A stretch of DNA of 20,202 bases. Origin: Bryobacterales bacterium. GTDB lineage: Bacteria > Acidobacteriota > Terriglobia > Bryobacterales > Bryobacteraceae. Every line of letters begins with the position of its first letter. Position 1 is the stretch's first letter. The notes beneath the pieces are model-generated. The model was not told the DNA's origin and did not search any database. It saw only the letters and a program-made list of their open reading frames with translations. The position numbers and the translations under genes are program-made. The stretch spans positions 11,341 to 31,542 of the forward strand of contig DOZZ01000298.1 in NCBI GenBank assembly GCA_003517725.1, written 5' to 3'. This document shows, piece after piece, positions 1-6,839 of this stretch.

Positions 1-1186
1 GGGCTACGGGCAACAGGGCTACGGTCAACAGGGTTATGGGCAGCAGGGTTACGGACAACAGGGCTACGGGCAGCAGGGTTATGGAGCCTATGGCAATAGC
101 GCTTACAACACTGCGGGCGCCGCACCGCAATACGCCGGTGCACCGGTAGCCGCGGCTGCTCCGGCGGGCTCGCCGTTCGGGTCAGCCGCTGCTGGGCAAG
201 TTGCGGGTTCAGCCGGAGCGGCAGTCGCTACGACGGATCAGACCGGCACGTTTCTTGGCATGACGGGGGGCTCCGGCGGCCAAGCGCTGGCTCCGCGCAT
301 TGTTCCGAATCCTTTTGACAACACGCTGCTGGTGCAGGGCACGCCGGAACAGTGGGAACAGATCTCGAAGCTGCTCGAGACCCTGGATGTGGCTCCGCGC
401 CAAGTGCTGATTGAGGCTAAGGTTTATGAAGTGGATCTCACGGGCGACCTCGCCAGCGGCGTGGAAGCGTTGGTTCAGCAGCGCACTGGGGCGAACCGCA
501 AAGTGGAAGGGTCTTCTAACCTGCAGTTCAATCCCGGTGTTTTGCTGACAGCCGGCGCGCTGGTCGGGCATAGCCGCGAGTTGCTCGGCTTTCTTACGGC
601 GCAGGAGAAAGAAGGCCGCACGAAAGTGATCTCCGCGCCGGCCGTAATCGCCACCGATAGTATACCGGCGGCTATCACGGTCGGCAGCGATGTACCGACG
701 CTGGCGGCGCAGGCGGTCGACCCCGGGCTGACCAGCGGCGGCACGTCGCAGTTCACGCAATCGATCGCGACGCGCAGTACCGGCGTCTCGCTTAATATCC
801 TGGCGCGGGTGAATGCCAGCGGCGTCGTGACCATGGTCATCGATCAGGAAGTCAGCGCGCCGCAGCCCAACACCACCAGCACCATCGAATCGCCATCGTT
901 CTCGCATCGCGACGTGAGCACGCAGGTGACGGTGGAGGATGGCGACACTGTGGCGATCGGCGGCATCATCCAGGAGACGTACACTCAAGGCTCGTCCGGG
1001 ATTCCGTTCCTGCACCGAATACCGGTGTTGGGCAATGCGTTCGGCAACAAGAACTTCCACAAAGAACGCACGGAACTGATTGTGTTTCTGACACCGCGCG
1101 TGATTTATGACACGACTCAGATCGCCGAGGCGACTGAAGAACTTAAAGCCCGCGTGAAGGGCCTGTCGAAGATCATAAAAGAATAA
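1..1186 (+). CDS. Secretin, C-terminal part (GspD/PilQ-type outer-membrane channel), 5' end outside window
   Basis: The open frame enters from the window edge (first full codon at base 2), giving 394 visible residues. Secretins form the multimeric outer-membrane pore of type II secretion or type IV pilus machines. In order: GYGQQ repeats and an Ala/Gly/Pro-rich linker (to about base 280); an N-domain segment (PRIVPNPFDNTLLVQG, then LLETLD, followed by VLIEAKVYEVDL), typical of the last periplasmic ring domain; then the secretin domain, with VISAPAVIATD, VEDGDTVAIGGI, the IPVLGNAFG turn and RTELIVFLTPRVI near the end. A charged helical tail of about 25 residues follows, where GspD has its pilotin-binding S domain. 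The low-complexity stretch sits where GspD proteins carry a variable Gly-rich loop. Whether it serves type II secretion or pili cannot be decided because the upstream genes are outside the window. Family assignment is firm; the subtype is open. Confidence 0.92.
   Translation, partial: GYGQQGYGQQGYGQQGYGQQGYGQQGYGAYGNSAYNTAGAAPQYAGAPVAAAAPAGSPFGSAAAGQVAGSAGAAVATTDQTGTFLGMTGGSGGQALAPRIVPNPFDNTLLVQGTPEQWEQISKLLETLDVAPRQVLIEAKVYEVDLTGDLASGVEALVQQRTGANRKVEGSSNLQFNPGVLLTAGALVGHSRELLGFLTAQEKEGRTKVISAPAVIATDSIPAAITVGSDVPTLAAQAVDPGLTSGGTSQFTQSIATRSTGVSLNILARVNASGVVTMVIDQEVSAPQPNTTSTIESPSFSHRDVSTQVTVEDGDTVAIGGIIQETYTQGSSGIPFLHRIPVLGNAFGNKNFHKERTELIVFLTPRVIYDTTQIAEATEELKARVKGLSKIIKE
2..94 (+). repeat. 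Tandem 15-bp repeat encoding GYGQQ (five copies plus a degenerate sixth)
   Basis: Five consecutive 15-base units (2-16, 17-31, 32-46, 47-61, 62-76) each encode Gly-Tyr-Gly-Gln-Gln. A sixth unit at 77-94 reads GYGAYG. The units differ from one another only at synonymous third positions (GGC/GGT, TAC/TAT, GGG/GGT/GGA, CAA/CAG). The array probably continues upstream of the window. The composition resembles prion-like Q/G/Y tracts. Confidence 0.95.
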
Positions 1187-1227
1187 ATGAATTCTTGGTA
1201 CATGGTCGCCGGTCCGGTCTGGTCAAC

Positions 1228-2472
1228 ATGACCGAGAAGTGGCTATTTGTGCGCTCGGCCCGGCAACTGATCACTTTGCGTGGCAGTACTGGTCCGCGGC
1301 GCGGGCCGGCATTGCGCGAGTTGGGCCTTGTAGCCGACGGGGCGCTTCTGATCCGCGACGATCTGATTGTGGACGTGGGCCCCACGCGCCGCATTGAGAA
1401 CCTGGCGGCAGCGCGCCGGGCCATCAACATTGATGCCTCGGGCCGGGTGGTGATGCCGGCTTTGATCGACAGCGAAGTGCAACTGCTCTCGCCGACTGGT
1501 CCGGCGCAGGAGGCGGCAGAAGATGCCGTTCCACTCCCGTCGGAACACTTTTACGAAAACTGGAGCGCTGTCGCCCGCAATATATCGAGCAAGTCCTCGC
1601 AGCGCATTTCGGCACAGGCGCGGGTGCTGCTGGAGCGCATGGCGCGACACGGCACGGGGCAAGTCGAGGTCTTATCAGGCATCGCGATGGATGCCTCGGG
1701 GTCGTTAAAGGCGCTTCGCATCCATGCCAGCGTCGACCGGCAGCCGATCACCGTAAGGTCCACCTTCGTAGCCACTCCAGGCAAGTCCCGGCAGCACATG
1801 CTGGAACAGGTCAGCAAAGATATTCTGCCGGCTGTCTCCCGGAAGAAACTGGCCCGCTTTGTCGCCGTGATCGCCGGACCTGGGGACGTGAACAATCCGC
1901 ACCTGCGGCGGATTCTGGATGCCTCCCGAGCCACGGGGCTAGGTATCAAAGTTCTGTGCGATGCTCTCGACCCGCGCGACGGAGTTCGTCTGGGCCTTGA
2001 GGCGCGAGCCACGTCCGTGAGCCGCTTGAATCGTTTGGGGCCCGCTCAAATACGCCAGGTGGCGTTGGCTTCGACCATGGCGCTGCTCACCTGTCCGCAG
2101 CCGGATATGTCCACGAGCGAGCGCCCCGAGGTAGCCCGCGCGCTAGTCGAGGAGGGCGCGGCCATCGCTCTCGCGACGGGTTTCCGTCCGTCCGCGAGCG
2201 GGACCTACAGCATGCAGCACGCCCTCTATCTGGCGGTGACCGCCATGCGTTTGCATCCTGCCGAGGCACTCTCGGCCGCTACCATCAACGCCGCCTACAA
2301 TCAGGGCGCGGGGGCGGAAGCCGGATCGCTGGAGCCCGGCAAACGGGCCGACTTCATACTTTTGAATGTGAGTGATTACCGCGAACTCTTCGCGCGCCCC
2401 GGCGTCAATGCAGTGCACCTGATGGTGAAGGCGGGCAAAGTGGTTTCCCGGGAGGCGGATGTCAGCTGGTGA
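1228..2472 (+). CDS. Imidazolonepropionase-like amidohydrolase lacking the metal ligands (likely pseudoenzyme)
   Basis: 414 residues from ATG 1228; a TTG at 1195 would add 11 residues but has no better ribosome site. The length and order match HutI, which opens 4-imidazolone-5-propionate to formiminoglutamate in histidine breakdown. Matching landmarks: VMPALID (residues 75-81), RHGTGQVEVLSG (140-151), the RRILDASRATGLGIKV segment, the AIALATGFRP segment (312-321), SMQHALYLAVTAMRL, GSLEPGKRADFILLNVSDYREL and GVNAVHLMVKAGKVV. Measured against the HutI pattern, the HxH pair is E83/Q85, the later metal His is L243, the active-site DH is S265/R266 and the metal Asp is G318. The Tyr of the SGYGL segment and the His of LGAHAVP are also absent. 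Hydrolysis by the HutI mechanism is therefore unlikely. The frame is intact and the gene overlaps ftcD by 14 bases, so it looks maintained. The homology call is fairly sure; the function is unknown. Confidence 0.8.
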   Translation: MTEKWLFVRSARQLITLRGSTGPRRGPALRELGLVADGALLIRDDLIVDVGPTRRIENLAAARRAINIDASGRVVMPALIDSEVQLLSPTGPAQEAAEDAVPLPSEHFYENWSAVARNISSKSSQRISAQARVLLERMARHGTGQVEVLSGIAMDASGSLKALRIHASVDRQPITVRSTFVATPGKSRQHMLEQVSKDILPAVSRKKLARFVAVIAGPGDVNNPHLRRILDASRATGLGIKVLCDALDPRDGVRLGLEARATSVSRLNRLGPAQIRQVALASTMALLTCPQPDMSTSERPEVARALVEEGAAIALATGFRPSASGTYSMQHALYLAVTAMRLHPAEALSAATINAAYNQGAGAEAGSLEPGKRADFILLNVSDYRELFARPGVNAVHLMVKAGKVVSREADVSW

Positions 2473-3355
2473 ACGCGGAGAGCCTCTGGTCGAGTGCGTG
2501 CCCAATTTTTCAGAGGGCCGAGACCCGGCGGCCGTGGGCGAAATTGCGGCCGCTATTGCAGGGGTAGCGGGCGTGACGCTGCTCGACAGCTCGAGCGATT
2601 ACGATCACCACCGATCGGTGTTCACCTTTGCGGGGCGGCCTGAACCAACTTGCGAGGCTGCGGTGCGGGCCGCCGGTTGTGCCGCGCGCCTGATCGATCT
2701 GCGCCAACACGCTGGCGTTCACCCGCGCATCGGAGCCGCCGACGTGATTCCGTTCGTGCCCCTGCACGGCGTCACACTGGAAGACTGCGCGCGGCTGGCG
2801 GAGCGCTGCGCGACAGCATTGTGGGAGCGCTTTCGCATCCCTAGTTACCTCTACGAAGCGGCCGCCCGGCATCCCGAGCGCGTACGACTTGAAAATTTGC
2901 GGCGCTCCGGGTTCGGCGGACTTCCCGATATTGGCGACGACCGGCACCCTACGGCGGGCATCGCGGCCGTAGGCGCCAGAAAATTTCTGATCGCCTGGAA
3001 CATTATTCTGGATTCGGAGAACCTGGCCGCCGCGCGCGAGATTGCCCGCAAAATTCGTACGTCGAGCGGCGGTCTGCCGGCCGTTAAAGCGATGGGGCTG
3101 GAACTGCGGTCGCGGCGGCGGGTGCAGGTGTCGATCAACCTGGTGGATTTTGAGCAGACGCCGCTGCACGTAGTATTTGAGGCCGTGGTCCAGCACGCCG
3201 CGCGGCTTGGCATTGGCGTTGCCGGCAGCGAACTCATCGGATTGATTCCGGCACGGGCCCTGGATTTGTCTTCCGGCCACGACCTGCGGTGGCTCAATAT
3301 GAGCCCCGACCACGTGCTGGAAGCCCGGCTGGCACGGCTGCGCACGCTAGAATAA
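2459..3355 (+). CDS. ftcD: Glutamate formiminotransferase (stand-alone, no cyclodeaminase domain)
   Basis: 298 residues. It transfers the formimino group of N-formimino-L-glutamate to tetrahydrofolate, the last step of one histidine degradation route, in the cytoplasm. The N-terminal formiminotransferase motif VECVPNFSEGRD lies at 11-22, DHHRSVFTFAG at 49-59, and AGVHPRIGAADVIPF at 85-99. His88 aligns with catalytic His82 of the porcine enzyme. The protein ends after the C-terminal formiminotransferase subdomain, as in the roughly 300-residue monofunctional forms. The ATG at 2459 lies inside the end of the HutI-like gene and follows a strong GGGAGG ribosome site, which suggests translational coupling. 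lipA starts six bases after its stop. No hutH or hutU is visible, so the histidine link rests on the enzyme itself. Confidence 0.93.
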   Translation: MSAGERGEPLVECVPNFSEGRDPAAVGEIAAAIAGVAGVTLLDSSSDYDHHRSVFTFAGRPEPTCEAAVRAAGCAARLIDLRQHAGVHPRIGAADVIPFVPLHGVTLEDCARLAERCATALWERFRIPSYLYEAAARHPERVRLENLRRSGFGGLPDIGDDRHPTAGIAAVGARKFLIAWNIILDSENLAAAREIARKIRTSSGGLPAVKAMGLELRSRRRVQVSINLVDFEQTPLHVVFEAVVQHAARLGIGVAGSELIGLIPARALDLSSGHDLRWLNMSPDHVLEARLARLRTLE

Positions 3356-3360
3356 GCGTA

Positions 3361-4239
3361 GTGCTTGTTACCATCGCTCCACGCGCGAACCGACCCGATT
3401 GGCTGCTCGCTCCGGCTCCGGTGGGCCGTAACTACCGCGAGCTCAAGGAACTGATCGCTTCGCTGAACCTGCACACCGTCTGCGAAAGCGCGGCTTGCCC
3501 TAACGTTGGCGAATGCTGGAACCGGCGCACGGCAACGTTTATGATTCTGGGCAATGTGTGCACCCGCCGCTGCGGGTTTTGCGCGGTCCAGAAAGGCGCA
3601 CCGCTCGAGGTAGACCACGATGAACCGCGGCGCGTAGCTGAAGCGGTGGCGGCCATGGGACTGCGCTACGCCGTGATCACCAGCGTCAATCGCGACGACC
3701 GTAAAGACGGCGGGGCTGAAATGTTTGCGGCGGTGATCCACGCGATTCGCGAGCGCGTGCCGGGTTGCAAGGTTGAGGTGCTGGTGCCCGATTTTCAGGG
3801 GAAGCATGCCGCCATGGAGACGGTGATGGCGGCGCGGCCCGACGTGCTCAATCACAACACCGAAACGGTGCCGCGTCTGTATCGTCAAGTGCGCCTGGGC
3901 GCGCGGTACGAACGCTCGCTCGAGATGCTGCGCTATGCGAAGGAACTCTCGCCCGAGACGCCAGTGAAGTCCGGGCTAATGTTGGGATTAGGCGAAACCC
4001 AGGACGAAGTGCTGCAGGTGATGCGCGACCTGCATGCACACCGCGTCGACATCCTGACGCTGGGCCAGTACCTGCGCCCGTCGCCCAAGCATCTGCCGAT
4101 TATCCGCTACGTGCCGCCGGCCGAATTCGACGAGTTGCGCCGGCGCGGGCAAGAGATCGGCTTCTCGCACGTGGAAGCCGGGCCGCTGGTGCGCAGTTCC
4201 TATCACGCGGACGACTCGCATGCCGCGGCGTGCGCCTAA
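3361..4239 (+). CDS. lipA: Lipoyl synthase (radical SAM)
   Basis: 292 residues from GTG 3361. It inserts two sulfurs into the octanoyl chain on lipoyl-dependent enzymes such as the E2 subunits of 2-oxoacid dehydrogenases. Both Fe-S sites are present: the auxiliary cluster motif with Cys41, Cys46 and Cys52 (CESAACPNVGEC) and the radical SAM motif CTRRCGFC with Cys67, Cys71 and Cys74. The C-terminal RSSY motif required by LipA is at 278-281. The frame is open back to a GTG at 3289, but that start lies deep in ftcD and adds sequence with no LipA counterpart; 3361 places the protein five bases after the ftcD stop and gives a normal length. No clear ribosome site is visible, so coupling to ftcD is likely. 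It ends tail to tail with the dehydrogenase gene, sharing three bases. Confidence 0.95.
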   Translation: MLVTIAPRANRPDWLLAPAPVGRNYRELKELIASLNLHTVCESAACPNVGECWNRRTATFMILGNVCTRRCGFCAVQKGAPLEVDHDEPRRVAEAVAAMGLRYAVITSVNRDDRKDGGAEMFAAVIHAIRERVPGCKVEVLVPDFQGKHAAMETVMAARPDVLNHNTETVPRLYRQVRLGARYERSLEMLRYAKELSPETPVKSGLMLGLGETQDEVLQVMRDLHAHRVDILTLGQYLRPSPKHLPIIRYVPPAEFDELRRRGQEIGFSHVEAGPLVRSSYHADDSHAAACA

Positions 4240-5180
4240 TCCGGCGGCAGCTTGTAGTCGCGCACCACGTCGAGCACAAAGCGGTCACGGAGGGCTTTCA
4301 CTTCATCCAGGTTTTTGGTAGACCAATCGTAGAAGCCGCGGCCGCTCTTGGCGCCCGTTTCGCCGCGCTCCACGTGTCCGCGATATTCCATGGGGGCGCG
4401 CGGCTCGTTATATAAATCCTGCGCGACGTAGTCGAGAATGTGCAGGCCCATGTCGAGGCCGACGGCATCCTGGTGCTCGAAGATTCCGTATACCGGAAGA
4501 CGCAGGCCAAAGCCCATTTTGGCGGCGCGGTCGACGTCTTCGACGGTCGCGATGCCTTCCTGCACAATATAGGCGGCTTCGCGCACCAGCGCCATCTGCA
4601 GGCGATTGCCGAGCTGGCCGGGGCGGTCTTTCTTCACCACCACCGGTACCTTCCCGCAATGCAGCAGCAGTTGCCGTACGGCCTCGACGACATTGTCCGC
4701 CGTGCGTTCTCCTTTGACCAGTTCGACTAGCGGCATCAGGTGTGGCGGGTTCCAGAAGTGCGCGGTCAAGACGCGCTCCGGCCGGGTGCAACGCGATGCT
4801 ACGGCCGTGATGCTGAGGCCTGAGGTATTGCTGGCCAGCACGCAGTCCGGGCTGGTCAGGCCGTCCAGGCGGACGAACAACTCTTGTTTAAACTGCATAT
4901 TTTCGGGCGCCGATTCGATCACCAAGTTCGCGTCTCGTACTAGATTTTCAAGATCGACGCCGGCTGTGATGCGGGCCCTGCCGGCGGCCGCTGCGTCGTC
5001 TGTAATCAGCCCGTTCGACCGCAACACCTCTATCTGTCGCCGCGCTGTTTCGATGCCCCGCGCCGCGCCTTCGGCACTGCGGCTGGCGATCGTCACCCTC
5101 ATCCCGCCGAGCGCCAGAGTCAAGGCAATGCCGGGGCCCATCATTCCGGTGCCGATTACGACTGCGTTTTCGAATCTCAT
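4236..5180 (-). CDS. 3-hydroxyacyl-CoA dehydrogenase family protein (NAD-dependent)
   Basis: 314 residues, the length of a single-domain short-chain 3-hydroxyacyl/3-hydroxybutyryl-CoA dehydrogenase. Members oxidise L-3-hydroxyacyl-CoA to 3-ketoacyl-CoA in beta-oxidation or run in reverse. The Rossmann glycine motif GTGMMG is at 10-15. ASNTSGLSIT (117-126) carries the conserved NTS. The catalytic His141 is in HFWNPP with partner Glu153 in LVELV. The C-terminal helical domain follows (GRGFYDW near the end). The HFWNPPHLMPLVEL form differs from the classical HFFNPVPVMKLVE, so another hydroxy-acid substrate, as in the gulonate-dehydrogenase/lambda-crystallin branch, is possible. The start overlaps the stop of the exported cupin-like gene as ATGA, indicating one transcript. 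The family is certain; the substrate is not. Confidence 0.88.
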   Translation of the reverse strand: MRFENAVVIGTGMMGPGIALTLALGGMRVTIASRSAEGAARGIETARRQIEVLRSNGLITDDAAAAGRARITAGVDLENLVRDANLVIESAPENMQFKQELFVRLDGLTSPDCVLASNTSGLSITAVASRCTRPERVLTAHFWNPPHLMPLVELVKGERTADNVVEAVRQLLLHCGKVPVVVKKDRPGQLGNRLQMALVREAAYIVQEGIATVEDVDRAAKMGFGLRLPVYGIFEHQDAVGLDMGLHILDYVAQDLYNEPRAPMEYRGHVERGETGAKSGRGFYDWSTKNLDEVKALRDRFVLDVVRDYKLPPD

Positions 5181-5506
5181 TTAAGCTCGATCACCAGCGT
5201 GCGGTAGGGTTTCGCGCCCAGATTGATCAGCACCGGGGCATCGTCGCCCTTGTGATGCCAGAGCACCTCGCCGGACTTGCGCTCGCGCACTGTTTTCTCT
5301 CCCGTGACGGAGTCGACGCGCTGGTAGCGGCAATCGTCCAGAAACACGATCAGCTGATCGGTGGGCCGGATGTAGCGTTCGCGCGGGGCACCGGGCTCGT
5401 AGACTACCTCGCTGACCTTCACGCGCGGGTTCGAAAGCTTTTCATGGGCTGTGACGGCCAAGCCGATGCCTCCGATTAGCGGGAGCAACCAGAATAACCT
5501 GTGCAT
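5177..5506 (-). CDS. Small exported cupin-like protein, metal ligands not evident
   Basis: 109 residues. Residues 1-20 form a signal peptide (HRLFW, hydrophobic LLPLIGGIGLAV, then a probable cut after VTA), so export is expected. The remainder reads as one short cupin barrel: a VSEVVYEPGA strand, a QLIVFL strand, KSGEVLWHHKGDDAPVLINLG, and a closing PYRTLVIELK strand. In metal cupins the first motif carries two His and the second carries one before the N-x-G turn. Here those places read ERYIRP and DDAPVLIN, so metal binding is doubtful. It is coupled by an ATGA overlap to the following dehydrogenase, although that enzyme is cytoplasmic. The cupin call rests on pattern only; the signal peptide is clear. 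Confidence 0.65.
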   Translation of the reverse strand: MHRLFWLLPLIGGIGLAVTAHEKLSNPRVKVSEVVYEPGAPRERYIRPTDQLIVFLDDCRYQRVDSVTGEKTVRERKSGEVLWHHKGDDAPVLINLGAKPYRTLVIELK

Positions 5507-5512
5507 CCCGGC

Positions 5513-5521
5513 ACCATATCA
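5513..5521 (-). promoter_or_regulatory. Candidate extended -10 promoter for the cupin/dehydrogenase pair
   Basis: On the minus strand the sequence reads TGATATGGT: an extended -10 (TGn followed by TATGGT, 4 of 6 to consensus). It ends six bases before the ATG at 5506. A start site at the usual distance would fall on or next to the start codon, giving an almost leaderless mRNA. No convincing -35 is seen. Confidence 0.35.
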
Positions 5522-5541
5522 CACCGCCTTGTGCCGCACGA

Positions 5542-5555
5542 GCCTTCCGGAAGGC
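5542..5555. promoter_or_regulatory. 14-bp perfect palindrome between divergent promoters (candidate operator)
   Basis: GCCTTCCGGAAGGC is its own reverse complement over all 14 bases. It lies in the 70-base region between the cupin-like gene and glgC. It falls between the two candidate -10 elements, covering the place of the glgC -35 and abutting that of the opposite promoter. This is a natural seat for a dimeric regulator acting on both genes. No trans factor is visible in the window. Confidence 0.45.
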
Positions 5556-5566
5556 GCGGCGTCGGA

Positions 5567-5572
5567 TACAAT
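5567..5572 (+). promoter_or_regulatory. Candidate -10 element of glgC copy 1
   Basis: TACAAT (5 of 6 to TATAAT) ends four bases before ATG 5577 and 13 bases before the second in-frame ATG at 5586. Transcription would begin at or within the first codon, fitting a leaderless mRNA or use of the second ATG. No ribosome binding site is present, and the -35 place holds no good match. Confidence 0.4.
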
Positions 5573-5576
5573 AGCG

Positions 5577-6839
5577 ATGCCAAATATGCGACTGCGGGTA
5601 CTCGGAATTGTCCTGGCCGGCGGTAAGGGAACCCGGCTCTATCCTCTGACGAAAGAGCGTGCCAAGCCCGCCGTACCTTTTGGCGGCAAATATCGCATCG
5701 TCGATTTCGTTCTTAGCAATTTCATCAATTCAGGAATTTATTCGCTCTACGTGCTGACGCAGTTTCGCAGTCAGAGTTTGTTACAGCACCTGAGCGAAGG
5801 CTGGCAGTTCGGCAGTTTGCTGAAGAATCAGTTCATCATCCCGGTGCCCGCCCAAATGCGTTCTCCCGGGGAGACGTGGTATCAGGGCACGGCGGACGCC
5901 ATCTACCAAAACATCAATCTGATTGAACAGGCTGACCCGCACGTGGTGGCTATCTTCGGCGCGGACCATATTTACCGCATGAACATCGCGCAGATGGTGG
6001 AGTTTCACGAGATCAAAAAAGCCGCGGCAACGGTCGCCGCCATTCCCGTGGAACGCAAACACGCGCATGAATTCGGCGTGATCGAAACAAATTTTGAGGG
6101 ACGCATCCTCAACTTCCACGAGAAGAACCCGGATGCGCCGACGATTCCGGGCGACCCCGCCAACGTGTTCGCGTCCATGGGCAATTACGTGTTCTCCACG
6201 CGCACGCTGCTGCAGGAGCTGTATGAAGACGCCGAGAACCCCGACAGCTCCCACGATTTCGGGCGCGACATCCTGCCCAAACTGGTGCAGCAGCAGCATG
6301 TGTTCGCCTACGATTACCAGTCGAACAAAATTCCGGGCGAGCCGCCGGATCAGAAGGTCTACTGGCGGGACGTCGGCACTATTGACGCTTACTACGAGGC
6401 CAATATGGACCTGCGCGCCGTTTCGCCGGCACTGAATCTTTACAACCGGCAATGGCCGCTACGCACGACCAGCTATCCCGATCCGCCGGGCAAATTCGCT
6501 TTCGATATGGAGCAGCGGCGCGGGGTGGCGATCGATTCCATTGTCTCGGGAGGCTGCATTCTCTCGGGCGGCATGGTCAAAAACTCGATTCTGTTTCGCG
6601 GCGTCCGCGTCCACAGCGGCGCCAGCGTCGAGGATTCCCTGATTCTCGATAACTGCGACATCGGGCGCCGCGCGCAAATCTGCCGGGCGGTCCTCGATAA
6701 GAATGTCCGGGTGCTGCCTGACGCGAAGATTGGCTTCGACCTGGAGAAAGACCGGGAGCTTTACCACGTCACCGATACCGGCATTGTGGTGGTGGAGGGC
6801 AACCGCTCAACCGTGGACGTTTCCACCCTGCTGGTCTAA
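5577..6839 (+). CDS. glgC: Glucose-1-phosphate adenylyltransferase (ADP-glucose pyrophosphorylase), copy 1
   Basis: 420 residues, normal for GlgC. It makes ADP-glucose from ATP and glucose-1-phosphate, the committed step of bacterial glycogen synthesis. Landmarks: nucleotide loop LAGGKGTRLYPLT (13-25), ERAKPAVPFGGKYRIVDF (27-44) with Lys30 and Lys38 at positions of the E. coli Lys39/Lys42 pair, WYQGTADA (101-108), GADHIYRM with the catalytic Asp130, the HEKNPDAP segment at the sugar-phosphate site, YWRDVGTIDAYYEANMDL, and a C-terminal left-handed beta-helix. The open frame extends upstream to 5451, but ATG 5577 (or 5586) begins at the family's N-terminus. Its last 33 bases overlap the end of the opposing symporter gene. 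It is clearly diverged from the second glgC in this window. Confidence 0.95.
   Translation: MPNMRLRVLGIVLAGGKGTRLYPLTKERAKPAVPFGGKYRIVDFVLSNFINSGIYSLYVLTQFRSQSLLQHLSEGWQFGSLLKNQFIIPVPAQMRSPGETWYQGTADAIYQNINLIEQADPHVVAIFGADHIYRMNIAQMVEFHEIKKAAATVAAIPVERKHAHEFGVIETNFEGRILNFHEKNPDAPTIPGDPANVFASMGNYVFSTRTLLQELYEDAENPDSSHDFGRDILPKLVQQQHVFAYDYQSNKIPGEPPDQKVYWRDVGTIDAYYEANMDLRAVSPALNLYNRQWPLRTTSYPDPPGKFAFDMEQRRGVAIDSIVSGGCILSGGMVKNSILFRGVRVHSGASVEDSLILDNCDIGRRAQICRAVLDKNVRVLPDAKIGFDLEKDRELYHVTDTGIVVVEGNRSTVDVSTLLV

Noticed and set aside
2..94. CRISPR-like or satellite repeat at the window edge
   Set aside because: The repeats are directly adjacent 15-mers in frame with the secretin, with no spacers; they encode protein.
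3289..3360. Longer LipA starting at GTG 3289
   Set aside because: It would overlap ftcD by over 60 bases and add residues with no LipA counterpart; GTG 3361 fits the family.
2510..3888. Long antisense frames across ftcD and lipA
   Set aside because: Both plus-strand genes are strongly identified. The antisense products are Arg/His-rich with no motif.
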